A stretch of DNA of 64,000 nt from Rusavskia elegans (taxonomy: Eukaryota > Ascomycota > Lecanoromycetes > Teloschistales > Teloschistaceae): positions 1 through 64,000 of the forward strand of contig SAUG01000164.1 of the NCBI GenBank assembly GCA_011316305.1, written 5' to 3'. Position numbers and translations under genes: made by a program. Shown piece after piece: positions 34,727 through 44,644 of the stretch (the first letter of the stretch is position 1; every line of letters begins with the position of its first letter). The notes under the pieces are model-generated. The model made no database searches. It was not told the origin of the DNA and was given only the letters and a program-made list of their open reading frames with translations.

Positions 34727-35833
34727 TTATATCCACGTCCGCGGTTGATTCTTAATCCACTCCTGAATCATCGTCGTTGTCGACCTCCGTTCTCCCTGAA
34801 CCACGCTCGCCCGCACAGATCTTATCTCCCGTACGACTTCATCCGCCTCCACCTCCACCACAGCTCTCCTTGCCTCTGACGAAGACAGTTCGGGCTTCGT
34901 ATACGTCTTTGAAATGAGTCGAGTCTCCAATTCGTAGGGTCCTCTTCGTGTGGACACTCTATACCAGTCTCGCAATTTATCCTGGTGTTGAAGACGTTTA
35001 AGGACCAGTGATTGGCGCTTTCTGCGACGATGGAGCAGGTAGAAAGCTGTGGCGGCAAGGAGGATAAAGCCGATTGGGACACCTATGCCCGCCATAAGTT
35101 TGCTGTTGGGATGGCTTATGGGTGGAGGGCTGGCAAGTAGTGAAGGGCTAGTGGATGATGATGAATTTAGGGTGGTGGTGGTGTGTTGTAGCTTGCGAGT
35201 GGTCGAGGTAGAGGAACTTTGTGTGGAGCCTGGTGAGGTTGATGTTGAAAGAGTGAAATTACTTGAGGTGCGAGCTGACGATATTGATGTTGGTATAGCT
35301 GACACATTCAAAAGATTTTTTGCTCCTCGATGTGTTGCTACCGGAAAATGGGTCGGCTGTGACGTTGTCGAAGTCTCTTCTTCGATATTCCTTATGGCAA
35401 ATACGTTATCCGCCTTTGAGCAACAATCATCTCCTCCGTCCAGTTTGCAGCACCACTCGTTCTCCGAGCATCTTCTCAAAGCACCATAAGTATTCCGTTC
35501 TAGTGCGCAGTGTTAGGTGGCCCACAATGGTAATGTGCAGAAGTTTCTGAGCATACCTGACGCGCAATATTGCGGACAGCCCCGACCCCATTGCCGATCG
35601 GTACATGCTCCTCGAATCAACTCTGCTGATTGAAGAGATTTACAGACTCCGTTCGACATACAGGTCCAGTTATTTCGACCGCAGCATACTGATGTAGAAG
35701 TCGAAAGGCTACAAGGGTGGTTGTCTGTAGCTACGGTTCCGTCAGGTAAGTAGCAGGTAGCATCGACTCGTAAAGAAAAGACCAGAAGAATAATGATCAC
35801 AGAAGTCAGGAAGTTAAATCGCTTGACATCCAT
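34727..35833 (-). CDS. Cys-rich single-pass membrane protein with signal peptide
   Basis: Exons (minus) 35833-35557 and 35499-34727 (57-bp intron) give 349 aa. A signal peptide (FLTSVIIILLVFSLRVDA) is followed by a Cys-rich ectodomain of about 110 residues with CC pairs (VCCGRNNWTCMSNGVC, RRCSENEWCCKLDGGDDCC). Next comes a Ser/Thr-rich stalk of about 110 residues, one membrane segment (AGIGVPIGFILLAATAFYLL), then a basic stop-transfer HRRRKRQ and a roughly 100-residue cytosolic tail. This architecture is common in filamentous ascomycetes, resembling wall-sensor or receptor-like proteins of unknown ligand. The tail contains TYTKPELSSSEARRAVVEV, a motif that recurs in the truncated copy at 36396. 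Confidence 0.85.
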
Positions 35834-36395
35834 CGCCGTCTATTTGTGAATTGTTGTAGACGCACAAAGCCAGCAGAAAGCATTTTGATGATATAAGAAT
35901 TGTAACCACCTCGCCCGAACAGAGGCTGTTGAGACAACAAGTGCTCCACCAGGCTTAGACGTTCATGCAACTCTCATACCGAAGAGGTGCTATGCTGTTC
36001 GTGTTCTGCCATCGTACTGCAGGTTGAGTTGGCTAAAATATTGGCCCTTTGAGGTATGAAACCAGGCGAGCCTGCAGATGAGTACAGGCATAAGGGACCA
36101 ATGATCAAAGGATATACATATCATCAGACGCACCTAGACGCTCAGCAGCATCAGGCTAATACTTCGGTTTGTCAAGGTGGTCTCATGCTATCCCTGAAGT
36201 CAGGGGCTGTGAAGATATTCCTATGTCGAAAATTTCAGTATTCTAGGAAATGACTGCACGACTCCTTGGGATTTAGACATAGACCTCTGAGAAGTTCGCT
36301 CCGATGATGGACCCTCCAGGAGCTACGATCTCCGATTGGAGCGCTCATAACTTTTGTGATATTCTTCTTGGTGGTCTACACAGCCTTCTTGATGG
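35834..36395. other. intergenic between the membrane protein and its truncated paralogue
   Basis: No supported gene. Confidence 0.4.
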
Positions 36396-36720
36396 CTATG
36401 CCTGATGAGACCCTACTTCATCCCTCTCCACCCACAGTTCCGCCGCGTGCCAGGCAGAAAGCTCAACAACCTGCCTCCTTGCCGCTTCCGATAGTTCGGG
36501 CTTGCCATATTGCTGTCGAAGCGGACTAGTAGCCAGCATCTGAGGTATATTCAATACCGTCGGGGGCAGCTCACTGATTTCCTCGCCACCACGAAACAGA
36601 TTCAGACGACTTTTCAAATATAAGATGTAGAAGATGCACCCAACTAAAAGAATTCTTAACGGAGCTCCAACTCCGGCGCCACGATAGTCAGGGTGAGACT
36701 GAGAAAGATTGATCAGATCT
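36396..36720 (-). pseudogene. truncated paralogue of the Cys-rich membrane protein
   Basis: The minus strand encodes the end of a protein like its neighbour: a membrane segment (GVGAPLRILLVGCIFYILYL), then a short tail with QYGKPELSEAARRQVVEL, which aligns with TYTKPELSSSEARRAVVEV of the intact gene. The signal peptide, Cys-rich ectodomain and stalk are missing. The open frame is lost where AT-rich repeat DNA begins, so the 5' part was probably removed or displaced by that insertion. It could in principle be the last exon of a gene split by the repeat. Confidence 0.65.
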
Positions 36721-37720
36721 ATACCTTAGGGGCAAGTAGCTGTTCCTAAACGATATATTGATGACTAATCAATGTTCGATTGGTTAATAACTCGTTGTCT
36801 TCGAGAACAAGTAGTAGATACTTCTTTGACGTTTAGTTTGAACGAATTAAAAATTCGCTAGCTATATTACGTAATCGAAAGTTATATAGAAACTTCTCAA
36901 ACTAGACTTCTATTAGTAACTGGAGTTTAATTAGTAATCAATTTAGTACATCAGCATTTCCTAAAACCGGTTTGAAGCCGGTCTCAGTCGTTTCAGCCGT
37001 CTCAGCCGGTTCTCAGCCGGTATAGCTGAGAGCGGCTTACAAGCGGCTTGTCAGCCGGTCTCGGGTATACCCGAAGCTGCGTGGCTGCGCGGCTGAGACG
37101 GCTAAGACGGCTGAGCGGCTAAGACGGCTGAGACGGCTGAAAAGATTTAGAGATTCGATTTTAAACTTGTTTAAGTCTTTATTAGTAGTTAGTAGACCTA
37201 TATACGCCTATATATAACGCTAGACCAGCTTCGTCTAGATCGAAAATATTAGGTTTCCTTACTAGAATCTAATTAGATTAGGTCTAGCGTGGTTTATTAA
37301 ATAGATATTCGACTTCCGTTATTCCCGCTTTTAGCGGCGGCCGCTAAACCTTATTTTCGAATTAGGTTATATAAGCTTATTTTTAGCTTATATATAGATC
37401 CTATTTTAGGCTGCTTACTAAGCAGATATTCGTACTATAGATACTATTAGAGCTCCAATCTATCGAAAATCCACTTTTTGGATTTTTGGATTATTTGGAT
37501 TTTTAGATTATTTGGATTGAGATAGCTGTCAGCCGGTCTAATCTAAAAATCCATTTTAGAATTCGCTGATGTAGTAGATATCTATATCGATTTCAATATA
37601 TATTTATCAGAAAATCGAAAAGCGCGTTTTTTGAACGTCCATTCGATTATGATTAATTCGTAATATATAGATTTTATAAATTCTCGCGTTAGAATTTATT
37701 TATCTTGTAAGCCGATTTGC
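36721..37720. mobile_element. AT-rich, RIP-like repeat remnant of unknown class
   Basis: Composition shifts abruptly to TA-rich with few CpA or TpG, like the larger island. It holds a GC-rich palindromic block (36970-37142), a cluster of GGATTTTTGGATTATTT-type short repeats (about 37473-37520) and scattered AGCCGGTCT copies. No coding relict or terminal repeat is recognised. It separates the truncated membrane-protein copy from normal sequence on the right. Confidence 0.55.
36970..37142. repeat. inverted array of AGCCGTCT/AGACGGCT units
   Basis: The left half carries copies of CAGCCGTCTCAGCCGGT; the right half carries GCTAAGACGGCTGAGACGGCTGA, its complement. The strand can fold into a long GC-rich hairpin within an AT-rich surround. 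Single copies of AGCCGGTCT also occur near 36976, 37051 and 37532. Confidence 0.75.
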
Positions 37721-38483
37721 TTTGTAATCTTCAGTGCCTCCTAAACGTTTCGTCCGGTTGGTAGGCACGGGTGCGAGTATTTAGACCGAGCCAAGATGGC
37801 CGCTGCCCTCCAATCAGATCCCGTGCGCAGCAGAGCGTCTTTGTCATTCTATGATTATCGCAGAACAGGCCCTCCAGTTGCACAACCCAACCCAACGTGC
37901 TTCACCAGTGTCAGGCATCGGCAAATACTCCGAGACAATAAGCTTCTATCCCAAACCTAAGGCAGATCCTGAGGTAATCTAGTGTCGGCTGAATTGTGAT
38001 AAAACGGAGCAATTTCCTTGGCCTGTGATGCCAATTGGCTTGTTGTCGTACTTTGCGAACCCCCCATCGCTCCGAACCCCCTTGCGCTGCGCTGCAGTTG
38101 CACTCGACATCCATCGTTACCTGTCCGGAAAATCAATTGAGTATACCAGGTGGAGTGAGGTCAAAGCTACTGCAGATGATGTCGTGAAAACAATCATGGA
38201 AGTCAACAGTGGAAGCACTGTATCTAAGTGGGCCGCATGAGCTCAAACCAGCTCTCATCACCATCACTGGTTCCACGTCACTCAAGCACCACTTTATTAT
38301 GCTCACGACCACATCTTGACAGAGCAACTTCACCTCTCTGTACCGCCAACCATCATCTATCCCCTCGCTGCTCATGAAGAGAGAACAGGACGAACTGACC
38401 ACCTTTACTGACCTGTCTGCCCTACGATAACAATCGACTTCCTACATTCTCATCCTAACACCTGATCCTTTGTACCCTCAATC
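37721..38483. other. intergenic
   Basis: Normal composition returns. No supported gene. The CT/CA-rich last 150 bp is the probable leader of the next gene. Confidence 0.45.
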
Positions 38484-39863
38484 ATGTCCTGGCTCTGGCG
38501 GGGTACCCAATCGGCAATCTTCTTCTATCTCTCCTGCGTTCCATGCTCCGAATTTGCATATCGTCGACGCCGCCGAAAGAATGCCGCTCGCTCTAAGGCG
38601 GAAAAGGAAACGAACCAAGATCCGTATCCGCATCCGGCGCCGTTCAGTACAAACGCCTACTGGCGAGAGGAAATCACAATGGGGCCGGGGCCGCCGCAGA
38701 AGAATGGGAAGGTTCGTCGAGAACAGGAGCGGAAGCGTTGGGGAGGTCGGGGTACCAATGACAAAGAGAACCAGCGAGGCTTGACGACCGGAAACAGTGC
38801 CGACACGGGAGCGAGCAGTGCAGATACCGTCGTCGCTCGGGATTCCTTGCAGGGCGTTGCCGAATTGGATCAGGAGCGAAGGAGCGGGGATAACTGGAAT
38901 AGAAGGAGGTATCAACGAGAGGACGAAATACTCTGGGGGTTTGATGATGCGAGTGAAGATGGCGTAGGAGGTAGTAAAGACTACACTAACGTACGGAATC
39001 CATCAGTCAACGACCTGCATCCACCTGTAGTCAGTACAATCTCCACCAACCACAGCGAAACACGATGGATGCTGCAACCACCGCCCAGCGCGAAGATCAT
39101 GGAAGGCAAGGTGCAAGCGAGCCGGTCTCGAAGTACAAGCGGAGGTAGCAATGGGAGTATTAAAAGAGGAGGACCTGGCTTGGGCCGACAGCTGGGGGAA
39201 AGGACAATGGAGGAGAAGAGACGGAAAGGGCAAACATCGCAGACCGAAAGTCCTGCCATGAGCCGAGTCACAATGGAGGAAACGCCCATGTCCAATGCCA
39301 CGAAACGCGGTCAACGGCATGATAGAGATCCAGACCATGCTCGTCGGCCAAGGAAATCAACAGAATCCCAAAGCTCCAGCGGATCCAAGCAAAAAGCCGG
39401 AGCACCGTCCCCCAACATCACCCACGACGACTCGCAGACCTCCGACCGCTTGCCGCCTTCAACGTCCACGACGAAGCCTTCAGCAGGATATGTGTTTCCG
39501 GCACAACGCCCTCAACTGCAATCGATCATTTCTTCAACCGGCATTTCTCCCGTTCAATCATCTCCTAAATCCCCAACGAAACAATCTCTGCCCCTCCGCC
39601 CGCCTCTGCCCTTGAGCACACCAAGCACCTCGTCCCTCCGCGCGCTCCAAGAATTCTCGCCTCCATCGGCTGCGCTCAACAGTCAGCGCCCTGTCTCTAT
39701 GCCTCCCTCTTCAGCAACCAGGGTTGGCTTACCACCGCCAGACGCACAAGAAGACGAAGCGTTGGAGATACCCGAAGTGGAAACATTCTGGCCGAGCGAG
39801 TACAAATTCGGCGCGACCGAGGTCGAAGATAGGAGGCAGCAGAGATGGAGTATGGACATCTAA
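38484..39863 (+). CDS. conserved-looking hypothetical protein with hydrophobic N-terminus and disordered body (459 aa)
   Basis: Single exon. The N-terminus MSWLWRGTQSAIFFYLSCVP is hydrophobic, holds Cys residues and is followed by a dense basic patch (RRRRRKNAARSK). This suits a membrane-anchored, possibly palmitoylated, cytosolic protein. The rest is low complexity: Arg/Gly, Ser/Thr and Pro-rich segments, DPDHARRPRKSTES, and SPVQSSPKSPTKQSLP with several SP/TP sites. A conserved-looking end follows, EIPEVETFWPSEYKFGATEV. No enzymatic domain. The start is set at the first ATG with a C-rich leader. Function unknown. Confidence 0.8.
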   Translation: MSWLWRGTQSAIFFYLSCVPCSEFAYRRRRRKNAARSKAEKETNQDPYPHPAPFSTNAYWREEITMGPGPPQKNGKVRREQERKRWGGRGTNDKENQRGLTTGNSADTGASSADTVVARDSLQGVAELDQERRSGDNWNRRRYQREDEILWGFDDASEDGVGGSKDYTNVRNPSVNDLHPPVVSTISTNHSETRWMLQPPPSAKIMEGKVQASRSRSTSGGSNGSIKRGGPGLGRQLGERTMEEKRRKGQTSQTESPAMSRVTMEETPMSNATKRGQRHDRDPDHARRPRKSTESQSSSGSKQKAGAPSPNITHDDSQTSDRLPPSTSTTKPSAGYVFPAQRPQLQSIISSTGISPVQSSPKSPTKQSLPLRPPLPLSTPSTSSLRALQEFSPPSAALNSQRPVSMPPSSATRVGLPPPDAQEDEALEIPEVETFWPSEYKFGATEVEDRRQQRWSMDI

Positions 39864-40835
39864 GTACACGCAGTGAGACACGAGCACCATTCAAATCTGA
39901 TATGGTCGAAAGCAAGGTGTCACGACGCATACGGCAAGCCTTTCACGATATGCACGATGGTTCGGAGCGTTGGCAGCGATGGCGTTGTACTGCTGGAATC
40001 ATGGTCTTTTTCGAATTATGGCGTTGACAGTGTACTCCTCAATGAGCGTTTGCTTCTTCTGCTTTTCACACATCCTCTTTTTCTAGCCGCATTAATTGTG
40101 GAGCAAGTGTAAGGTGTTTGCCCCAAGACCGAATGCAGGTGGACCCCCTGGAATGGGTCGGTCAGTCACGACATGGACATTCGATCGTTCCTTGCGCAAA
40201 AAGGTCAAGATCATCGAGTGAAGTCACCGTCGTCGCTCGAGATGGGCAAAGAGACTACTATCAAATACACCACACAAGGCCGATCTATGTATTCATAGCA
40301 CCATCCATTTACCAGCGCATACTCTAGGATCCACCTGTGGATGTGTCTAGCGTACGAGGTGACGGATCTTCTGGCCGGGTCCAACCGAGTTCAATGCATT
40401 ATCGACATCGATCTATAGATAGAAGAGGCTGAGGGGTGGGACACGTAAAACAGCAAAATTTGCCGTGGGGAAGCCAAGTGGGTCCGGAGCTACACTAAAA
40501 ACAGGTTAACGCCGGTCAGCCGAAGCAGGCTAACGGCTAGAAAGGCGGCACTGGCCCACTGGCAGGGATCTTAAGGGGCGAACTAGTGCGGTTTCATTTA
40601 TTAGCTCCGCCAGAATACACCTTAATAATAAACAGCTGGCCCCTTCGTCTGTTCATCCTTCATCTTACGCGTTCCCTCTTCAACCTTTTTTCTTTTCCTA
40701 CTCTACGACTCTCCTAGGCAACACTGCCATCACATTCGCTTGATCAATTGCGACAGCTTCATAATATCCCGCTTCTAATACTCTGGAGATTTCCGTCTCT
40801 CTGTCGACCATCCAAAAACCACCACAAACACCAAA
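39864..40835. other. intergenic, includes the promoter of the wall-protein gene
   Basis: No gene seen. From about 40630 the sequence is a CT-rich leader typical of highly expressed fungal genes. Confidence 0.5.
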
Positions 40836-41560
40836 ATGCGTTCCTCAGCTCTCCTCACCGTGCCTATGGCCGCCCTGGCATTCGCTCAATCATCCAGCGT
40901 TGACACCTCATATGTAAGCCTTCCATCCTCCTCATTACCAAACCAACTGCTCAATCACTATCGCCCTTTACCTCGATAATGTGAACAATCATACTAACCA
41001 CCTCCCTCTACCAGACCAATGGCTTTACATCCTACACCTCCCAACTCAACTCCCAGGGCGTCATCACCGGCATGCCCTCCGTCGTCACCTCCCAGCCCGT
41101 TCCCGTCACCACCCAACCAACCGTCGTCACCATCCAACCAGCCGTCGTAACGACCAACACCGCCGTCGCCGAGACCATCCCCGCCGGTCCTCAAGGCATC
41201 CCAGCCGAAGTCAACGGCACAACCCTCGTTTCCTCCGTCGTGGCTGGTAGCGCTGGCTCAGCTTCCCCCACCGGCGGCGCTATCGTTCCCGGCGGCAGCA
41301 GCAGCAGCAGCAGCGGAAACGGCACGAGTGGTGGGAATAGCACCGTCCCCGCCGGCACACGTACTGCCACATCTGGTGGATCAACTGCTACATCTGGCTC
41401 CGAAGAATCGACTCCTACTGGCGAAGACGGCGCACAGAGCACTTCTGCGTCGGGGGGTGCGGCCCCGACGGGTGGCGACTCTGGAAGCGGTGCTGCGGGT
41501 TTCTTGCAGCCTGTGCTTGGCTTGGGCATCGCGGGTGTGCTGTTTGCTGCTTTCTTGTAG
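40836..41560 (+). CDS. GPI-anchored Ser/Thr-rich cell-wall protein
   Basis: Exons 40836-40913 and 41015-41560 (101-bp intron) give 207 aa. Signal peptide MRSSALLTVPMAALAFAQ; then a Val/Thr/Pro-rich segment with VVTSQPVPVTTQPTVVTIQP repeats; then Gly/Ser/Thr-rich sequence with NGT and NST glycosylation sites. The end is a small-residue omega region (GDSGSGAAG) and hydrophobic tail FLQPVLGLGIAGVLFAAFL, the classic GPI-attachment signal. Expected on the plasma membrane or covalently in the wall. Such proteins diverge fast and no specific function can be given. Strong third-position GC bias fits high expression. Confidence 0.88.
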
Positions 41561-42268
41561 ACACTATACCCCTGTCCGATGGAAATTTCCTGGTGGGTGC
41601 AATGAGTTTCTGGAGAGAGGTCGCGGTCAATGTGTTTCGATCTTTCCGAGGGTGTTAGCTGCCTTCAAGGCGTGGCGTATCTACTGTCCTAATCTGGCAT
41701 GGTTTGCTTTTTAAAAGTACTCGGCTTGTCCTGGCAGCCTAATCTTCGTGGCATTTCTGCGGGCTCAAAGTAAGGGGACGGGACGCATGAGGTGCCTTTT
41801 ATCGATCTGGTGGGATGTTGTAGGTAGATCACTGAAAAATGGTAATAGGTGTAGACATCTTCATCCCCTTCGCTGTTCTCTTTGCACCATATGCAAAACT
41901 CTGCGATGGTTCTCGTCCTGGTTCTCTTTTTTTTTTTTTGGCAATAATTTTTCCCCTCCGATATCGTTTCCAATACCTACCTACCTACACCATAACAAAA
42001 ATCAACTCCCATCAGATTCCCATGTCTCATCACCTGTGTCCCATAAAACGCTTCGGTCCCCAACCTACCCTAACCATGTACCACTGCTCTAAAATCAACG
42101 TCGTCTCCTATTTCACTATCGCATCTCACGAATTTCCTTGTGTCTGTCTGTCCAGTATTGCGAGCCCTACCCGAAGGTAAAGTAGCATTGATTTGTCGCC
42201 GTACTCAAGTTCGCCGAGTATCTCTATTCTAAGTTTCTCTCTCCTCTTACCGTTCGCTCCACGCCTTC
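41561..42268. other. intergenic
   Basis: No supported gene; a 12-bp T run near 41929. Confidence 0.5.
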
Positions 42269-42733
42269 TCTCCTCTCCTCTCCTCTCCTCTCCTCTCCTC
42301 TCCTCTCCTCTCCTCTCCTCTCCTCTCCTCTCCTCTCCTCTCCTCTCCTCTCCTCTCCTCTCCTCTCCTCTCCTCTCCTCTCCTCTCCTCTCCTCTCCTC
42401 TCCTCTCCTCTCCTCTCCTCTCCTCTCCTCTCCTCTCCTCTCCTCTCCTCTCCTCTCCTCTCCTCTCCTCTCCTCTCCTCTCCTCTCCTCTCCTCTCCTC
42501 TCCTCTCCTCTCCTCTCCTCTCCTCTCCTCTCCTCTCCTCTCCTCTCCTCTCCTCTCCTCTCCTCTCCTCTCCTCTCCTCTCCTCTCCTCTCCTCTCCTC
42601 TCCTCTCCTCTCCTCTCCTCTCCTCTCCTCTCCTCTCCTCTCCTCTCCTCTCCTCTCCTCTCCTCTCCTCTCCTCTCCTCTCCTCTCCTCTCCTCTCCTC
42701 TCCTCTCCTCTCCTCTCCTCTCCTCTCCTCTCC
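42269..42733. repeat. TCTCC pentanucleotide microsatellite, 93 copies
   Basis: 465 bp of perfect TCTCC/CTCCT repeat, strictly pyrimidine on the plus strand. Because five does not divide by three, all six frames are open through it and give spurious long ORFs. The tract is a mirror-repeat homopurine-homopyrimidine run able in principle to form triplex DNA. It lies between the GPI-protein gene and SSD1. Confidence 0.97.
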
Positions 42734-44644
42734 CCTCCTTCCCGATACTCCCGCTTCCATTCCATTCCATTCTTTCCAATCATACAACACATCATCTCGT
42801 ATAAATCGGTACAATCTTTCTCTTCCGTCAACTCTACTACACTCCCAGCTGCTGTCAGAATCCAAAGCTTGATTGTACTTATATCTAACTTCGCCCGCGT
42901 GCATGACTGGATGACTAGATCCCTTGCCCCCTTCTTTCTTTTGTTTGGTGGATGATAATGGAGACCCGGGTGTGAAGATGGGAAGAGCGAAGAGGGGGTT
43001 GTGGGTTGTGGGTTTCATCTCCTCCATATAAATCTTATACGCTGCCATCAATCACCACTACACGACAACCGCACGAACTAATCCCACGCGGCCATTATTC
43101 AACCGTTTTTCTCCTCACAACCCAAAACACCGATACATCCACCTCAAACTAGAGAAATCCAAGTAGCACAGCATATCCTTCCCACAAAACCAAAACCAAC
43201 GCTCCCTTCTCTGGTAGCTCACACAAGCGCACAGACAAGGAAACAGGAGAACAAGAAAAATGTCAAATTAAACCCGCAGCCAACACTTTAAATACCATAT
43301 CCAACCCACTAAGATGATTTCCATACCATAAAAGCCCCCGCCCGGTGTTTAGATATTGATTTGCGGCTGGTTTATATATATTGCACTTGTTCTTTTTTTT
43401 CTTTTTTTTCTTTTTTTCTTTCTTTTTATCGATTCTTGTATCTTGATCTATAACCCACTTTCTACCTTAAACTATAGCCACTTTCCATCCCAAGCTATAA
43501 CCACTTTTTATCTCACCTCAACTTATATACAATCCCTTCAACTCCACTTCTTTATATCCTTACTATATCTATCTTTACCTATTATCTTTACCTCTTTCTA
43601 TCCTATCCTATCCTACGAACTCTATCCTCCGATCTTTTAAATCCCTTTTTATCCTCTAACCTCTATTTACAATTCTATCTTAACACTATTTATTTCCTAC
43701 CCCCTTTTATTCTATATATTATACCACTATCCTCCTTTTATCACCACTACTCCACAACCACTACCCCACTCCTCTATTTCCCCTTTAAAAACCCCTGCAC
43801 CTCTATTTTCCAAGAATACTCTATTATCTTATGCAATCACAATATAATATAATCATAACACAACCGCATACAGAGACGGATTCAAGAGGCACTTTGTAGT
43901 AAATCCGAGAAAAGGCTACAGGATAGGGGGAGATGGTAGATATAGATATCAGATAAGTAGGTAGGTTAGAGGGTGGGTCAGTAGGTTGAAGGGTGGGCAA
44001 GTAAGTTAGAGGGTAGATAAATAGGTTGGAGGATGGGTAAAGTGCGAAGGGAAGTAGGTAAAGTACGGAGAGAGATAGTAGGTTAAGATTTATAGTACAG
44101 GTAATAAATTTGTTATATAATTTGCAGTATTGGATTAAATAGAATAGAATAGTGATATGATTAATTTAATAAGGGTAGGATAACAGAGGCGAAGACACTT
44201 TTGGCGTTTCCCCTGCCAGAGGTAGGTATATTGTCTCTGCTTTGATGAAAACCCAGAGTTCGGTTCAGTATTAATGACTTCACGGGGATTCAGCGGTCTA
44301 ATTCATTTATCTAGACGAAGCCATGAAATGATAATTGAGAATGGATGTGGCTTCAGTTTTGAATATAGGATGATATGGTGGTGATGATGATGATGCTCAT
44401 GTTGCTGCTACTTACTTTTGCCCCTGCTGGACCCAAGAAACAATCAAGCCAGTCTGTAGCTGCTATCGGGGCTCTCGTGGTCCCGCTTTCTAGTTCTACG
44501 ATTCCTTTCACATCATCTCTGCTTCCAGTCTTCCGTCCAAGATGCCATCCTCACGCCCCCACCGATGAAAGTTCGGCATATCATGCGATCCTGTTGATTA
44601 GGTCGGACCGTGGTAAGACCCCAAACTACTCTGTAACATTTCGT
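42734..44644. other. gene-free low-complexity region
   Basis: About 43380-43800 is strongly pyrimidine-rich with T/C runs; about 43900-44110 is purine-rich and holds a four-copy 20-bp minisatellite. No protein frame with meaningful composition. The right end is downstream of SSD1. Confidence 0.6.
43961..44040. repeat. 20-bp minisatellite, four degenerate copies
   Basis: Four head-to-tail units of exactly 20 bp, the first being GTAGGTTAGAGGGTGGGTCA; the others differ at a few purine positions. Confidence 0.8.

Noticed and set aside
38470..38915. Overlapping frames on both strands at the start of the 459-aa gene
   Set aside because: Shadows of the GC-rich coding frame; only the 38484 frame has the hydrophobic start and basic patch that make biological sense.
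42126..43051. Long open frames on both strands (200-275 codons) rich in RGEE or LLSSP repeats
   Set aside because: They are translations of the TCTCC microsatellite, whose period of five keeps every frame open. No coding sequence is implied.
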